The translations under genes were made by a program, and so were the position numbers. Shown one piece after another: positions 33,609 to 43,591 of a stretch of DNA of 64,000 nt. The stretch is from Clostridia bacterium (GTDB lineage Bacteria; Bacillota; Clostridia; Oscillospirales; CAG-272), in contig JAFUOY010000025.1 of NCBI GenBank assembly GCA_017481595.1, positions 62,001-126,000 on the forward strand, read 5' to 3'. The notes under the pieces were generated by a model that saw only the letters and a program-made list of their open reading frames with translations, had not been told where the DNA came from and did not search any database. Within the stretch, counting starts at the first letter, position 1. Each line of letters begins with the position of its first letter.

Positions 33609-34151
33609 ATGGGAGACTCCTTTATTCATCATATAACAGTAGCGATTTCGGCTTTCCTTCTGGGAGCATTTTTTTGCGCGGTATATGACGTAATAAGGAT
33701 CATTCGCCTGTTTCTTGGAATAAAAAATCATAACGTCTTTAATAAGATAGGAAAAATATTTTTAGATAAATTCAAGGAAGAAAAGAAAATCAGTAAGGCG
33801 TACGAAAGCATTGTAATGGGAATTACAGATATTATTTTCTTTGCTATAATAAGCATTTTTATGATGATATTTATTCATATTGCAAACAGCGGAAGGGTAA
33901 GATGGTACATCTACGTAATGGCTTTGCTTGGATTTATATCCTATTATAAAACCCTTGGTAAGATAGTCTTATCCCTGTCCGTGCCCTTTGTGTATTATAT
34001 AAAAAAAGCGGCATCCTCAGTAGTAAAAACAATTTCCTATCCCGCAAGGATACTGATCGTAAGAATTAAATCCAAGCTGAAGAATAAACCCCAAAAAGAG
34101 ATAAAAGATGAAAATACAAGCCGTAAGGTATTGCTGCATACGGGAAAATAA
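33609..34151 (+). CDS. yabQ: spore cortex biosynthesis protein YabQ
   Basis: A 180-residue membrane protein. AFLLGAFFCAVYDVIRIIRLFLG is the N-terminal signature helix pair; further helices (IIFFAIISIFMMIFIHI, WYIYVMALLGFISYY) and a basic C-terminal tail complete the family layout. Together with yabP it indicates an endospore former. Confidence 0.9.
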   Translation: MGDSFIHHITVAISAFLLGAFFCAVYDVIRIIRLFLGIKNHNVFNKIGKIFLDKFKEEKKISKAYESIVMGITDIIFFAIISIFMMIFIHIANSGRVRWYIYVMALLGFISYYKTLGKIVLSLSVPFVYYIKKAASSVVKTISYPARILIVRIKSKLKNKPQKEIKDENTSRKVLLHTGK

Positions 34152-34154
34152 ATT

Positions 34155-34184
34155 ATGCTTCGCTAAAATGCGGAGCATTTTTTT
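34155..34184 (+). terminator. terminator of yabPQ
   Basis: ATGCTTCG pairs with CGGAGCAT (one G·U), followed by TTTTTT. It lies directly against the convergent gene's stop codon. Confidence 0.8.
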
Positions 34185-34431
34185 ATAATATATCCTCTAT
34201 TATCTCGAATATATGCGTGGGAGAAGCATTGAGCCTGTTGCAGCTTGATATCAGATCTTCAACCTTATTCTTTTCCGTAGAAATATCGTATATCTTAAGT
34301 AATAATATCTTTCTTCCGTAGGTATCGTCATATATATCCACTCCGTATGAAATACGGCTCATATCGTTTATACTTATGGTCTTTTCGTTTATAGTGTATT
34401 TATACTTGAATTTATATTTGGATCTCTTCAT
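34183..34431 (-). CDS. DUF6514-like small protein
   Basis: An 82-residue protein on the minus strand. The C-terminal part (DISTEKNKVEDLISSCNRLNASPTHIFEIIEDIL) resembles the short Clostridial family I recall as DUF6514, whose members end in a similar leucine-rich helix. The function is unknown. The start at 34431 follows GGGAG; an upstream TTG in frame overlaps that site. It converges on yabQ. The upstream 256 bp to the GH30 gene hold only that gene's promoter as far as I can see. Confidence 0.65.
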   Translation of the reverse strand: MKRSKYKFKYKYTINEKTISINDMSRISYGVDIYDDTYGRKILLLKIYDISTEKNKVEDLISSCNRLNASPTHIFEIIEDIL

Positions 34432-34625
34432 TGCTTCTCCCAAAGTATGTCTTTTCTTTGATTTACTATATTATCCTTTATACAACTTATATGCTTTAAA
34501 TTGCTTATTTTGATGAATTTGCCCTTTAAAATCAAGGGTTTTCTTAAAATTATCACGTTAATTTCAGACAATTAAGAAACAATGTTTAAAAATAGATTTT
34601 ATTTAGCTCCGATGCTATATATTTG

Positions 34626-34654
34626 TTGAAAAACTGTATTGCTTATGATATAAT
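34626..34654 (+). promoter_or_regulatory. sigma-A promoter of the GH30 gene
   Basis: TTGAAA, 17-bp spacer, TATAAT (34649-34654). Confidence 0.78.
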
Positions 34655-34687
34655 ATTTTTGTAAGATTTTCATAAAGGGAGAATACT

Positions 34688-35959
34688 ATGATTATTTCAA
34701 CTACTGAAAAAAATAAATGGTATAACGGTATAACTACTGATACAGAGGGAATAAAGATTTCCTTCGGTGATAAAAAGCAGACCATACGCGGATTTGGTAC
34801 CTGCTTTAGTGAGCTTGGCGCTCTTGCCTTGAACACCCTTAAGCCGGAAGAAAAAAGCGCAATGCTTGACGAATTATTTACAGAAAAGGGCGCAAATTTC
34901 AACTATTGCAGAACTCCTATGGGCGCAAGCGATTTTGCCACCGATTTCTATTCCTACAATGAAACAGACGGCGACTATGAAATGAAGAATTTCTCTGTAG
35001 AGAGGGATGAAAAGCTTCTTTTGCCCCTTATAAGAGAAGCCCTTGCCCGTCAGAAGGATATGCAGATGTTTGCATCCCCCTGGTGTCCTCCTCTTTGGTT
35101 CAAAACGAGAAAGGTGTACAGTAACGGCATTTTCAACGCAACGGAGGAAAACTTCAAGGCTTACGCATTGTACTTTAGAAAGTACGTTGAGGCGTATCAT
35201 AGCAAGGGCATTCCTCTCGTTCATATCCACCCTCAGAATGAGCCCTGCAGTAACCAAGTTTTCCCCTCCTGTGTATGGAGCGGAGAAATGCTTACCCACT
35301 TTATAGGTAATTACCTTGGTAAGGCATTGGAGGGTACGGGCGTGGATATTTTCTACGGTACGATAAACGGTCCCGAGGGAGATGACAGATGGACAAGAAC
35401 GAGATACCATCAGTATCTTGGCTACGCAATGCAGGACGAAAATGCAAGAAAGTATATTAAAGGCGTAGGATACCAATGGGCAGGTAAAATGGCTGTTGGC
35501 GCAACTAAGGACGATTATCCCGAGCTTGAAATTATTCAGACGGAATCAGAGTGCGGCGGAGGAGATAATTCCTGGGCGCAGATGATGTACATATTCGAAA
35601 TGATGCGCTGGTATATAAGAGAGGGCGCGTCCGCATACGTTTATTGGAATATTTCCTTGGAGGGCGACGGCTCAAGCACCTGGGGCTGGAAGCAGAATTG
35701 CCTTATCCACGTGCAGGATGGAAAAGCGGAGCTGACCCCCGAGTTCTACCTTATGAAGCACGTTTCTCACTTTGTAAAAAGAGGAGCAAAATTCCTTGAA
35801 ACAAAGGGTATTTTCTCATCAAATACATTAGCCTTTGAAAATCCCGACGGAGAAAAAATCATCGTAATTGCCAACCCCTACGAAACGGAAAAAACAGTTA
35901 CAATAGAAGATAGATCCTATATCCTTCCTCCAAGATCACTTAATACCGTAACCTTATAA
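34688..35959 (+). CDS. GH30 family glycoside hydrolase (glucosylceramidase-like)
   Basis: A 423-residue retaining glycosidase. IRGFGTCFSELGALAL is the GH30 opening motif. The acid/base Glu is about residue 185 in PQNEP, and the nucleophile Glu about 286 in QTESECGGG. YWNISLEGDGSSTWGWKQN and the C-terminal beta-sandwich end with ANPYETEKTVTIE. There is no signal peptide, so it acts on imported saccharides or glycosides. The specificity (beta-glucosyl, beta-xylosyl or beta-fucosyl) cannot be decided from sequence. Confidence 0.9.
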   Translation: MIISTTEKNKWYNGITTDTEGIKISFGDKKQTIRGFGTCFSELGALALNTLKPEEKSAMLDELFTEKGANFNYCRTPMGASDFATDFYSYNETDGDYEMKNFSVERDEKLLLPLIREALARQKDMQMFASPWCPPLWFKTRKVYSNGIFNATEENFKAYALYFRKYVEAYHSKGIPLVHIHPQNEPCSNQVFPSCVWSGEMLTHFIGNYLGKALEGTGVDIFYGTINGPEGDDRWTRTRYHQYLGYAMQDENARKYIKGVGYQWAGKMAVGATKDDYPELEIIQTESECGGGDNSWAQMMYIFEMMRWYIREGASAYVYWNISLEGDGSSTWGWKQNCLIHVQDGKAELTPEFYLMKHVSHFVKRGAKFLETKGIFSSNTLAFENPDGEKIIVIANPYETEKTVTIEDRSYILPPRSLNTVTL

Positions 35960-35962
35960 AAC

Positions 35963-36000
35963 AAAAAAGCTCTTGACTTTTACGGTCAAGAGCTTTTTAT
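35963..36000. terminator. bidirectional terminator between GH30 and the ABC gene
   Basis: AAAAAAGCTCTTGAC pairs with GTCAAGAGCTTTTT; A and T runs on both sides serve both convergent genes. Confidence 0.9.
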
Positions 36001-36007
36001 TTGTAGC

Positions 36008-38998
36008 TTATTCCTTTGCTTTAATGATCTTTACAGGCTTGATTGCCTTTATCCTGATCAAGGGTATCAGCATGGAAACGATGGCGAGCAATATGATCAG
36101 CGCGCAGTCGTCAATTGCTATATCGGGCATAAATGTAAAGAACTCAAGGTCAAGCACCACGTTGCCTTCGGCGAAGCGCTTCATTGATTCAAAAAGCACG
36201 TCGTTTGCAACGCCTACAATATAGTAGTATCCCACCGTGGATAGGACGCAGGTAAGAATGGCAATTAACACTACCTGCAAGCCAAAAATTGCTCCAATTG
36301 TACTGTTTTTTGTGCCAAGCGCCTTTAAAATACCTATTTCGTGCATCTTGTCCTGTATCATTTTTGTACTGAAGTTTACAAGTATAAACACCGCCGCCGC
36401 GCATAGGAAAATGGCAATGATTTCAAATATAGGCACGAATACGTCAATAACCTTCGTCATAGTATGTATACCCTCTACTGTAACGCTTTGCGCCTCGAAA
36501 TTAAGTTCCTCCGCCATATCAAGCGCCGCGCCAATGTTATCCGTACCGTCAAGATAAAGGGCAAATGGGAACACGGAATCCTTGTAGATAAGTGAGAAAA
36601 GATCCTCGGACAGCTTTATTTGGCCTTCATCAGTAAGCCCTGCAATCGTAACCTTTTCCTTGAAAAGTGGTTCTTTAAATTTTACGTCCGTATTTTTGTA
36701 GTGGGCAAGGCTTATAGTATGAGGAACAAATTTATCAAGGGTACTTGTTGCATAATCGGTATTGAATAATGTGTTGTAGACTTTGTACGGCATCAGAATG
36801 GATTTTTCGCCATTTAGCGGATATTTGTTGGGATTTTCTGCCGAAATAATATTTTTCTCACCATCATAAAAAGCATAAAAACTGTAGTTTGAATGGTAGG
36901 TGATTGCAGAAAAATCGGTAATAACGGAATTTTCAGGAATAGAAATATAATCAGATATCCAATAAACCGAGCTTGTTGCACCTTCATTAATGCTTCCGTT
37001 TGCTTTTAAAAGACATCCTTGCTTATAATTCATAAGATCCTCGCTAATGGGCTCATTATTATCAAATCTGAGATTGGCATATCCCTTAAGAGAGCTTTCG
37101 TCAACGCCCATTACGTATCTTTCATAATCAGGCATGTAAGCCACGCGAATATATTTTGCTCCATCAGGTATTTCTGGAATTAAGTTCGTATATCTGTAGG
37201 AATTGTTTGTAAGTGATATATCACCGTGATCCTTATATTGTGTTATATATGCGTTTTTGTAATTTAAAGGTAGCTTACCGTTTACTACAAGAGTATGATA
37301 CGTTGGATATTTCCAATCCTCGGTAGTGACGTATTCTTCAATATAATTCGGATTGAGAGAGAAGGTGTACCCAAGCTTTTCGTATATGTCGGTCATAAAC
37401 GCTCTTAGATCTGCATTATCATCCATAGAAGTGTAGTAGTTAAATTTAGAAGAAGCTGCCTCTGATAAAAGCTCCTTGTATTTTTCCTTATATCCAGTAT
37501 CAATAATTCCGTTTATAATAAAGGTATCATAAGACCAGCTACTCAACGAATATCCGCATTGTACAAGGAATTTATAGTCCTTTCCTTTGTAGGAGGAGTT
37601 TCGGGTTAAAATTGAATCCGCTACGTAGTCGGTAATATATACGCCAAGCGGATGTGGCTCAGCTCTTTTAACGTGGAAGGAAAGACCGTCAAATTTCTTA
37701 GTAAGGAAATCTTCGTCCACTACAATAAGGCCAAGTGTGTCGTTTAAACAAAGATTTTGCGAGAAAGTAGACGTGTTATATCCAAAAAATTTGTATGCAG
37801 ATACGGTTGGTAATGTAATATTATATACGGGATAAATATCTCCATTGTATCCTGCGTTTATAAATGACTGTATATCACCGTTTTCAAGCTCTTTAAGCGG
37901 TCTGCTTTCAAGTATGGCTGCCGTTTCTTCATCCAGCTTTTTATTTAATAAAAGGGAGGTCTGGTTGCTTTTTAACATCTCCCCGGCAATAATTCTGCTA
38001 CTGTCAAAGGCAATAATAGTCTGGGCAAGAGCCATTATTACCATAATAGCCGCCACCATAAATGAGCTCGCTGCGATAGCGAACATCTTATTTTTAAGAA
38101 ATTTTCCGCTCAAGAGGGTCTCTTTACCAAAGGAAAGATTTTTGTTTTCTATCCTTAATCTTTTCGCTTCCTTTTTTTGCTCCTTAGTGGATAGGAATTT
38201 GTCCTTTTTAATTACGATATTTGCGCTTTTGTTTTCATTTATAAGGGCTACGTCCTTTTCCGTCAAGCTTGTGTTTTCGGGGTAAAAAAGCGTATCGTCT
38301 TGTAAAACTATCTCATTTGGAAATTCGGGGTTTCTTGTTACGTCGGAGATAATTTCGCCCTTTTTAAGCTCTATAATTCTGTCTGCATAAGAGTTTGCAT
38401 CATTTACGTTATGGGAAACGATAAGGATAAGACATTCCTTGGACAATTCCTTTAAAAGCTCTACTATTGCTTTTGCAGTATTGGTGTCAAGATTTCCCGT
38501 AGGCTCGTCCGCAAGGATAATGCGTGGCTTTTTAACTATTGCGCGGGCAATAGCAACTCTTTGCTGTTCACCACCCGAAAGCTCGGAGGGGTATCTGTCC
38601 TCATATCCTGCAAGATCGACACGCGCAAGGGCATTTTTAACGTCGTTTTTATCTTCAAGCCTGCGTAAATTAAGGGAAAGCACAATATTTTCATAAACGG
38701 TCAATTCATCTATCAAATGGTAGTCCTGAAAGATAAAGCCGATATGCGTATTACGATAATTACAGAAATCCTTTTCTCTGAAGCGGGCAAGGTCATTGCC
38801 GTCAACCTCAATGCTACCGCTTGTTAAATTGTCAAGACCGCCGATAAGGTTAAGCAAGGTAGATTTTCCGCTACCACTCTTACCAAGGACGAAAACAAGA
38901 CCGCTGTCGGGCAGGGTTAAATTGATGTCTTTAAGGGCGTGACAATGCTTACGCTTTTTGGACCTGTAGACTTTATTTAGTGACGTTATTTTTATCAT
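36008..38998 (-). CDS. MacB-type ABC transporter, fused ATPase and FtsX-like permease
   Basis: A 996-residue fusion. The N-terminal ATPase has [11 protein letters not shown] (Walker A, about 38), [14 protein letters not shown] (signature), [12 protein letters not shown] (Walker B) and SHNVND. A linker and first membrane helix (about 308-332) lead to an extracytoplasmic domain of about 500 residues. Three C-terminal helices follow ([18 protein letters not shown] and onward), giving the MacB/FtsX topology of mechanotransmission rather than transport through a pore. The large external region is unlike MacB and unrecognised. It has its own promoter and terminator, with no regulator or two-component system nearby. 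Export or lipoprotein release is inference. Confidence 0.87.
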   Translation of the reverse strand: MIKITSLNKVYRSKKRKHCHALKDINLTLPDSGLVFVLGKSGSGKSTLLNLIGGLDNLTSGSIEVDGNDLARFREKDFCNYRNTHIGFIFQDYHLIDELTVYENIVLSLNLRRLEDKNDVKNALARVDLAGYEDRYPSELSGGEQQRVAIARAIVKKPRIILADEPTGNLDTNTAKAIVELLKELSKECLILIVSHNVNDANSYADRIIELKKGEIISDVTRNPEFPNEIVLQDDTLFYPENTSLTEKDVALINENKSANIVIKKDKFLSTKEQKKEAKRLRIENKNLSFGKETLLSGKFLKNKMFAIAASSFMVAAIMVIMALAQTIIAFDSSRIIAGEMLKSNQTSLLLNKKLDEETAAILESRPLKELENGDIQSFINAGYNGDIYPVYNITLPTVSAYKFFGYNTSTFSQNLCLNDTLGLIVVDEDFLTKKFDGLSFHVKRAEPHPLGVYITDYVADSILTRNSSYKGKDYKFLVQCGYSLSSWSYDTFIINGIIDTGYKEKYKELLSEAASSKFNYYTSMDDNADLRAFMTDIYEKLGYTFSLNPNYIEEYVTTEDWKYPTYHTLVVNGKLPLNYKNAYITQYKDHGDISLTNNSYRYTNLIPEIPDGAKYIRVAYMPDYERYVMGVDESSLKGYANLRFDNNEPISEDLMNYKQGCLLKANGSINEGATSSVYWISDYISIPENSVITDFSAITYHSNYSFYAFYDGEKNIISAENPNKYPLNGEKSILMPYKVYNTLFNTDYATSTLDKFVPHTISLAHYKNTDVKFKEPLFKEKVTIAGLTDEGQIKLSEDLFSLIYKDSVFPFALYLDGTDNIGAALDMAEELNFEAQSVTVEGIHTMTKVIDVFVPIFEIIAIFLCAAAVFILVNFSTKMIQDKMHEIGILKALGTKNSTIGAIFGLQVVLIAILTCVLSTVGYYYIVGVANDVLFESMKRFAEGNVVLDLEFFTFMPDIAIDDCALIILLAIVSMLIPLIRIKAIKPVKIIKAKE

Positions 38999-39027
38999 AA
39001 GCTACTCTCCACGTACTTTATATTTAT

Positions 39028-39057
39028 ATTATATATCTTAAAATATGTCTGTGTCAA
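39028..39057 (-). promoter_or_regulatory. promoter of the MacB-type ABC gene
   Basis: Minus-strand TTGACA (39052-39057), 18-bp spacer, TATAAT (39028-39033). Confidence 0.7.
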
Positions 39058-39069
39058 GCGCAAGTCTAA

Positions 39070-39105
39070 AAGAAAAAGCGTGATACTCCGAAAAGAGTAT
39101 CACGC
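39070..39105 (-). terminator. terminator of glnA
   Basis: On the minus strand GCGTGATACTC pairs with GAGTATCACGC, followed by TTTTTCTTTT. Confidence 0.88.
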
Positions 39106-39116
39106 CTAAAATTTTA

Positions 39117-40541
39117 TCAAAGATTGTAGTATCTGTCAAATTCAGCGGGGTGAGGTATCTTAGAAAGCTCACTGCATTCAGCGCGCTTGGATTTGATAAA
39201 GTTCTTAAGAAGCTCCTCGGGGAATACGCCGCCTGCGGTAAGGTAATCGTGATCATTTTCAAGGGCGTCAAGAGCCTCGGGTAAGGATGTGGGAAGCTGA
39301 GTAAGCTTAGCCTTTTCCTCGTCGCTCAAATGGAACAGATTCATATCGTAGGGACCCCAACCGTTAGCGTGGGGATCGATCTTATTCTTAATACCGTCAA
39401 GACCTGCCATAAGAATAGCCGCGTAGCAGAAGTAGGGGTTACAGGTTGCATCGGGGTTACGAAGCTCAAAACGGCGCTTTGCAGGGCTCTTTGCGTATGC
39501 GGGGATACGAATTACTGCGCTGCGGTTTGACGTAGCATAACCAACGGTTACAGGCGCTTCAAATCCGGGTACAAGGCGCTTAAAGGAGTTTGTACTGGGA
39601 TTTGTAAGGGCGCAGAGGGAAGCAATATGCTTAAGAAGTCCGCCCATAAAATAGTGCGCAGTCTCACTTAAATGCGCATATCCGTTATCGTCGGAGAATA
39701 CGGGCTCGCCATCCTTTAAAAGAAGCATATGAACGTGCATTCCGCTTCCTGCCTCGCCGTAAATAGGCTTTGGCATAAAGGTTGCGGTCTTGCCGTACTT
39801 AAGGGCGGTATTGTGAATAATATACTTGATCATCATTGTGGCGTCAGCCATTGTGGACATCTTACCAAGCTGGGGCTCTATCTCAAACTGACCAGATGCC
39901 GCAACCTCGGGATGATGGTAATTTATTTCAATACCCATATCCTTCATATGAAGGCACATTTCACTTCTTGCCTCATAAGCCTTGTCAAAGGGCTTTGCAA
40001 TATGGTACGCCTTCTGCTTGGGAACTACACAACCAAAGCCTTCTGTTGCGCTGTTCCAATATGATTGCTGAGTATCAAGGGAAACACCGATACTGTTGGG
40101 CTGTACCTCCCAACCTACGTTGTCAAAAAGATAAAACTCGAATTCGGGAAGGATGAGCATAGTGTCGGCAACGCCAAGATCGTTCATATATTTTTCCGCC
40201 GCCAGAACAATGTTACGGGGATACTGTGCAAGTGGCTTGTTTTCTGGACTTGCAATGATCATTGCGTTACCCGTCATAGAAAGAGTGGGGATATCGCAAA
40301 AAGGATCTACAACCGCAGTGTCAAGATCGGGAATAAATACCATATCGCTCTTTTCAACAACTGCATATCCATAATTGGAAGCGTCAAAGCCTATACCGCT
40401 TTTTACGGTATCCTCGGAAAAGTTTTCTGCGGGAATTGTAACGTGTCTGAACTGGCCGTTAATGTCAACCATTTTAAAGTCAACCATCTTTATGCCTTTT
40501 TCTTTAATAAGTGCCAAAATTTCATTTACAGTCTTTGCCAT
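39117..40541 (-). CDS. glnA: glutamine synthetase, type I
   Basis: Makes glutamine from glutamate, ammonia and ATP. The 474-residue protein has VDINGQFRHVTIP and GIGFDASNYG (N-terminal domain), the ATP/metal strand LPEFEFYLFD, GEAGSGMHVHMLLL, the NRSAVIRIP glutamate loop, and RFELRNPDATCNPY at the C-terminal metal site. The start at 40541 follows GGAGG; an upstream TTG in frame overlaps it. It is monocistronic with a clear promoter and terminator and diverges from a cyclase operon. No glnR regulator gene is nearby. Confidence 0.96.
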   Translation of the reverse strand: MAKTVNEILALIKEKGIKMVDFKMVDINGQFRHVTIPAENFSEDTVKSGIGFDASNYGYAVVEKSDMVFIPDLDTAVVDPFCDIPTLSMTGNAMIIASPENKPLAQYPRNIVLAAEKYMNDLGVADTMLILPEFEFYLFDNVGWEVQPNSIGVSLDTQQSYWNSATEGFGCVVPKQKAYHIAKPFDKAYEARSEMCLHMKDMGIEINYHHPEVAASGQFEIEPQLGKMSTMADATMMIKYIIHNTALKYGKTATFMPKPIYGEAGSGMHVHMLLLKDGEPVFSDDNGYAHLSETAHYFMGGLLKHIASLCALTNPSTNSFKRLVPGFEAPVTVGYATSNRSAVIRIPAYAKSPAKRRFELRNPDATCNPYFCYAAILMAGLDGIKNKIDPHANGWGPYDMNLFHLSDEEKAKLTQLPTSLPEALDALENDHDYLTAGGVFPEELLKNFIKSKRAECSELSKIPHPAEFDRYYNL

Positions 40542-40575
40542 ATAGCGATCCTCCAAATTTTATATTTATACAATA

Positions 40576-40604
40576 ATTATAGCAAATAATTCTTTTTTAG
40601 TCAA
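40576..40604 (-). promoter_or_regulatory. sigma-A promoter of glnA
   Basis: Minus-strand TTGACT (40599-40604), 17-bp spacer, TATAAT (40576-40581). Confidence 0.82.
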
Positions 40605-40639
40605 GTACTGACTTATTTTGCGCCCATATAAATATTGAT

Positions 40640-40668
40640 TTGACAGTAAATTTATGATAAAATATAAT
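40640..40668 (+). promoter_or_regulatory. sigma-A promoter of the cyclase-nitroreductase operon
   Basis: TTGACA, 17-bp spacer, TATAAT (40663-40668); divergent from the glnA promoter 36 bp away. Confidence 0.82.
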
Positions 40669-40692
40669 AAAATACAAATTAAAGGAGCATTT

Positions 40693-41298
40693 ATGAAGAT
40701 ATACGACATATCACAGGAGGTTTTTGGGTGCTGTGTCTACCCGGGTGACCCTGTACCGAAAAAGGAAAGCGTTCTTTCTATAAAAAATGGAGACGTATGC
40801 AATCTTACGTCCTTTTCAATGTGCGCCCATAACGGCACTCATATAGATGCTCCCAATCATTTTATAGACGATGGAAAAACCGTTGAAAAAATGGATCTTT
40901 CAAGGCTTGTTGGCTATGCTTACGTTTGCGAGTGTAACGGAATACTTACCTCACATGATGCAAAGCGTATTTTAGAAAAAGCAAGAAATGACCACAATGA
41001 TTCATATAAAAGAATTTTACTCAAGGGCGATACCGAGGTATCATACGAGGCGGCAGAGGTCTTTGCAAATGAGGGTATATTCCTTTTAGGTAACGAATCC
41101 CAGACAATAGGTCCGGCAGACGCTCCAATGGCGGTGCATAAGCTTCTTTTAGGTAAGGAAATCGCGCTTCTTGAGGGAATACGCCTTGCTGACGTAGAGG
41201 AAGGCGTATATTTCCTTTGCGCGGCGCCAATCTCCCTTGGCGGTTGCGACGGCGCCCCGGTAAGAGCAATACTCGTTAGTGAAAGCAGGGTAGAATAA
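40693..41298 (+). CDS. cyclase family protein (kynurenine formamidase-like)
   Basis: A 201-residue metal-dependent hydrolase. HNGTHIDAPNHF carries the H-x-G-T-H-x-D metal motif of the cyclase/KynB family, preceded by YPGDP. The substrate is unknown; members hydrolyse formamides, isatin or cyclised amides. The start at 40693 follows AAAGGAG. It is the first gene of a tightly packed operon with an esterase, an SDR and a nitroreductase, together suggesting degradation of a small amide or ester, perhaps a xenobiotic (inference). Confidence 0.86.
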   Translation: MKIYDISQEVFGCCVYPGDPVPKKESVLSIKNGDVCNLTSFSMCAHNGTHIDAPNHFIDDGKTVEKMDLSRLVGYAYVCECNGILTSHDAKRILEKARNDHNDSYKRILLKGDTEVSYEAAEVFANEGIFLLGNESQTIGPADAPMAVHKLLLGKEIALLEGIRLADVEEGVYFLCAAPISLGGCDGAPVRAILVSESRVE

Positions 41299-41299
41299 A

Positions 41300-42229
41300 A
41301 TGAAATATCCCATAAGTAAAGAATATTTTCCCTATACACTCTTTTCACCTCCCGTACAAAATGCCAAAATGGCGGGCTTTATGGGCTCACTTATGAAGCC
41401 ACCCCGTTGGATATGGAAGGATAGAGAGGTATCCGTTTACAAGGAGCTTATAAAAAGCTACGATGGAAAAGAGATCGAGGTGCTTATATTTGAGCCTTGC
41501 AATAATTCTGAGGTGGATTCCTGTCTCGTATTCTATCATGGCGGTGGTTTTTTCTTTGGTGCCGCGGGATATCATTACCGACTTGCAAAAAAATACGTTC
41601 TTGATACTCCGTGCAAACTTGTGTTCGTGCAATATCGATTGGCGCCAAAAAATCCTCATCCCACCCCATCGGAGGATTGCTATGTGGCTCTTGAATGGAC
41701 CTTTGAAAATGCCGAAAGGCTAAAAGTATCCAAAAACAAAATAGCAGTTGCGGGGGACAGCGCAGGGGGCGCTCTTGCGGCGGCGGTGTGTCAGATGGCA
41801 AGGGACAGAAAAACGAAAATGCCACTCTTTCAGCTTCTTATTTATCCCGTTACTGACCGTAGAATGATAACGGATTCCTGCAAAAAATACACCAATACTC
41901 CTATGTGGAACAGTAAGCTTTCAAGGAAAATGTGGCAGGGCTACGTGCAAGATGAAAATGCGACAAATATTGCTTTTGCCTCACCAATGGAGGCGGACTC
42001 ATTTGATAACTTGCCGCCTGCATATTTAGAAACGGCAGAATTCGATTGCCTTCACGATGAAGGTATCGCATATGGAAAAGCCCTTGAAAATTCAGGCGTT
42101 AAGGTATACATAAATGAAACAAAAGGTACAATGCACGGCTTTGATATTGTAAAGAAAGCCCCCACTACCGTAAGCGCAGTAGAAAAAAGAATAGAATTTA
42201 TGAAAAATGCATTTAAAACAGAGAAGTGA
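41300..42229 (+). CDS. alpha/beta hydrolase, hormone-sensitive-lipase family
   Basis: A 309-residue cytoplasmic esterase. FYHGGGFFFGA is the oxyanion HGGG motif, VAGDSAGGALA the nucleophile elbow, AEFDCLHDEG the Asp region, and TMHGFD the His. All are diagnostic of the HSL/acetyl-esterase family acting on short acyl esters. It starts 1 bp after the cyclase stop and ends 10 bp before the SDR start. Confidence 0.9.
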   Translation: MKYPISKEYFPYTLFSPPVQNAKMAGFMGSLMKPPRWIWKDREVSVYKELIKSYDGKEIEVLIFEPCNNSEVDSCLVFYHGGGFFFGAAGYHYRLAKKYVLDTPCKLVFVQYRLAPKNPHPTPSEDCYVALEWTFENAERLKVSKNKIAVAGDSAGGALAAAVCQMARDRKTKMPLFQLLIYPVTDRRMITDSCKKYTNTPMWNSKLSRKMWQGYVQDENATNIAFASPMEADSFDNLPPAYLETAEFDCLHDEGIAYGKALENSGVKVYINETKGTMHGFDIVKKAPTTVSAVEKRIEFMKNAFKTEK

Positions 42230-42239
42230 TGGAGAAAAA

Positions 42240-43031
42240 ATGAAGGATATACTTGTAACAGGCGCATACGGTGGAATGGGACTTGCCGCCGTGGAGCTCT
42301 TGGCAAAGGAGGGCTACCGCGTATTTGCCCTCGATTTAAAGGTAGGAGAAAAAAAGGAAAACGTTATTCCCATTGAATCCGACGTAACAAACGAGGATAA
42401 GGTGACAGAGGCTTATAATAAAGTCGCGTCCCTTTCCGATAATCTATGCGGAATTATACATTTTGCGGGAATATATATGCTTGATTCCTTGGTGGAGATG
42501 AGTGCAGAAAGCTTTAAACGTATTTTTGACGTTAATTTGTACGGAGTTTTCTTGGTTAACAAGACCTTTTTACCCTTACTTAAAAAGGGAAGCAGAATTA
42601 TAATAACCACAAGCGAGCTTGCTCCCCTTGATCCCCTTCCGTTTACGGGAATCTACGCGGTGACAAAGGGCGCTCTTGATAAATATGCATACTCCTTAAG
42701 AATGGAATTACAGCTGCTTGGTATTGGCGTATCCGTCATTCGGGCAGGAGCAGTAAATACGGGTATGCTTGGCGCTTCTACCAACGCCCTTGATAAATTC
42801 TGTAACGGTACACAGCTCTATTCCTGCAACGCAAAAAGGTTTAAATCCATAGTTGACAGAGTAGAAGCCCGTCATATTTCAACCGAAAAGCTTGCAAAGA
42901 AAGCCTATAAAATATTAAAGAAAAAACGTCCCTCCTTTGCATATAGTATTAACCGTAATCCTTTACTTTTGCTTCTTAATATACTCCCCAAACGGCTTCA
43001 GCTTTGGATAATAAAATTAATTCTGAAATAA
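42240..43031 (+). CDS. SDR family oxidoreductase
   Basis: A 263-residue classical short-chain dehydrogenase. GAYGGMGLAA is the NAD(P) glycine motif, FAGIY the N-A-G variant, Ser in TTSELAP, and Tyr-Lys in YAVTKGALDKY. The C-terminus (LLLLLNILPKRLQLWIIKLILK) is hydrophobic, as in membrane-associated SDRs of lipid or steroid metabolism. The start at 42240 follows GGAG; a longer frame from 42207 overlaps the esterase end. Confidence 0.88.
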   Translation: MKDILVTGAYGGMGLAAVELLAKEGYRVFALDLKVGEKKENVIPIESDVTNEDKVTEAYNKVASLSDNLCGIIHFAGIYMLDSLVEMSAESFKRIFDVNLYGVFLVNKTFLPLLKKGSRIIITTSELAPLDPLPFTGIYAVTKGALDKYAYSLRMELQLLGIGVSVIRAGAVNTGMLGASTNALDKFCNGTQLYSCNAKRFKSIVDRVEARHISTEKLAKKAYKILKKKRPSFAYSINRNPLLLLLNILPKRLQLWIIKLILK

Positions 43032-43043
43032 TAGGAGAATAAT

Positions 43044-43571
43044 ATGAATTTTACTGAAATAGCAAAATCCCGTCAGTCCTGCCGTAGCTATAATCCCGAA
43101 AGAATGGTGGAAAAGGAAAAGCTTGATATAATACTTGAATCGGCAAGACTTTCACCCTCGGCTTGCAACGGTCAGCCTTATCATATTACCGTATGCAAAA
43201 ACGAAGCGGCAGAGAAGGTGGCAAAGGCAGTTCAAGGTATGGGAATGAATAAATTTGCCAAGGACGCTCCCATTATGCTTGTAATATCCGAAATGCCTTA
43301 TGTAAAAAGCGCGGCTCTTGGCGCGAAGATAAAGGGCAACGATTACCGCTCCATTGATATTGGTATTCTTGCCGCCTACATAACGGCAGAGGCAACGGCT
43401 CAAGGTCTTGGCACCTGTATCCTCGGTTGGCTTGACGATAAAAAAATACGAGAAATTTGCGGTATCGAAGGCGCAGTTCGTCTTGTAATAACTATCGGCT
43501 ATCCCAAAAACGACAACTTGAGAGAAAAGAAGCGTAAGGATATGGATTCCATTGTAAAAGTGATTGAATAA
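43044..43571 (+). CDS. nitroreductase family protein
   Basis: A 175-residue FMN enzyme. The N-terminal KSRQSCRSYNPE and ARLSPSACNGQPYHI are the FMN phosphate and flavin contacts, and TAQGLGTCILGW is the family helix. It is smaller than classical NfsB (about 217 residues), fitting the compact reductases of Clostridia. It is the last gene of the cyclase operon; AGGAG precedes the ATG. Substrates may include nitro or enone compounds. Confidence 0.9.
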   Translation: MNFTEIAKSRQSCRSYNPERMVEKEKLDIILESARLSPSACNGQPYHITVCKNEAAEKVAKAVQGMGMNKFAKDAPIMLVISEMPYVKSAALGAKIKGNDYRSIDIGILAAYITAEATAQGLGTCILGWLDDKKIREICGIEGAVRLVITIGYPKNDNLREKKRKDMDSIVKVIE

Positions 43572-43591
43572 AACATTAAACGGAGATAAAA

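Noticed and set aside
41021..41269. Reverse frame opposite the cyclase gene
   Set aside because: Low-complexity Arg/Pro translation typical of an antisense shadow.
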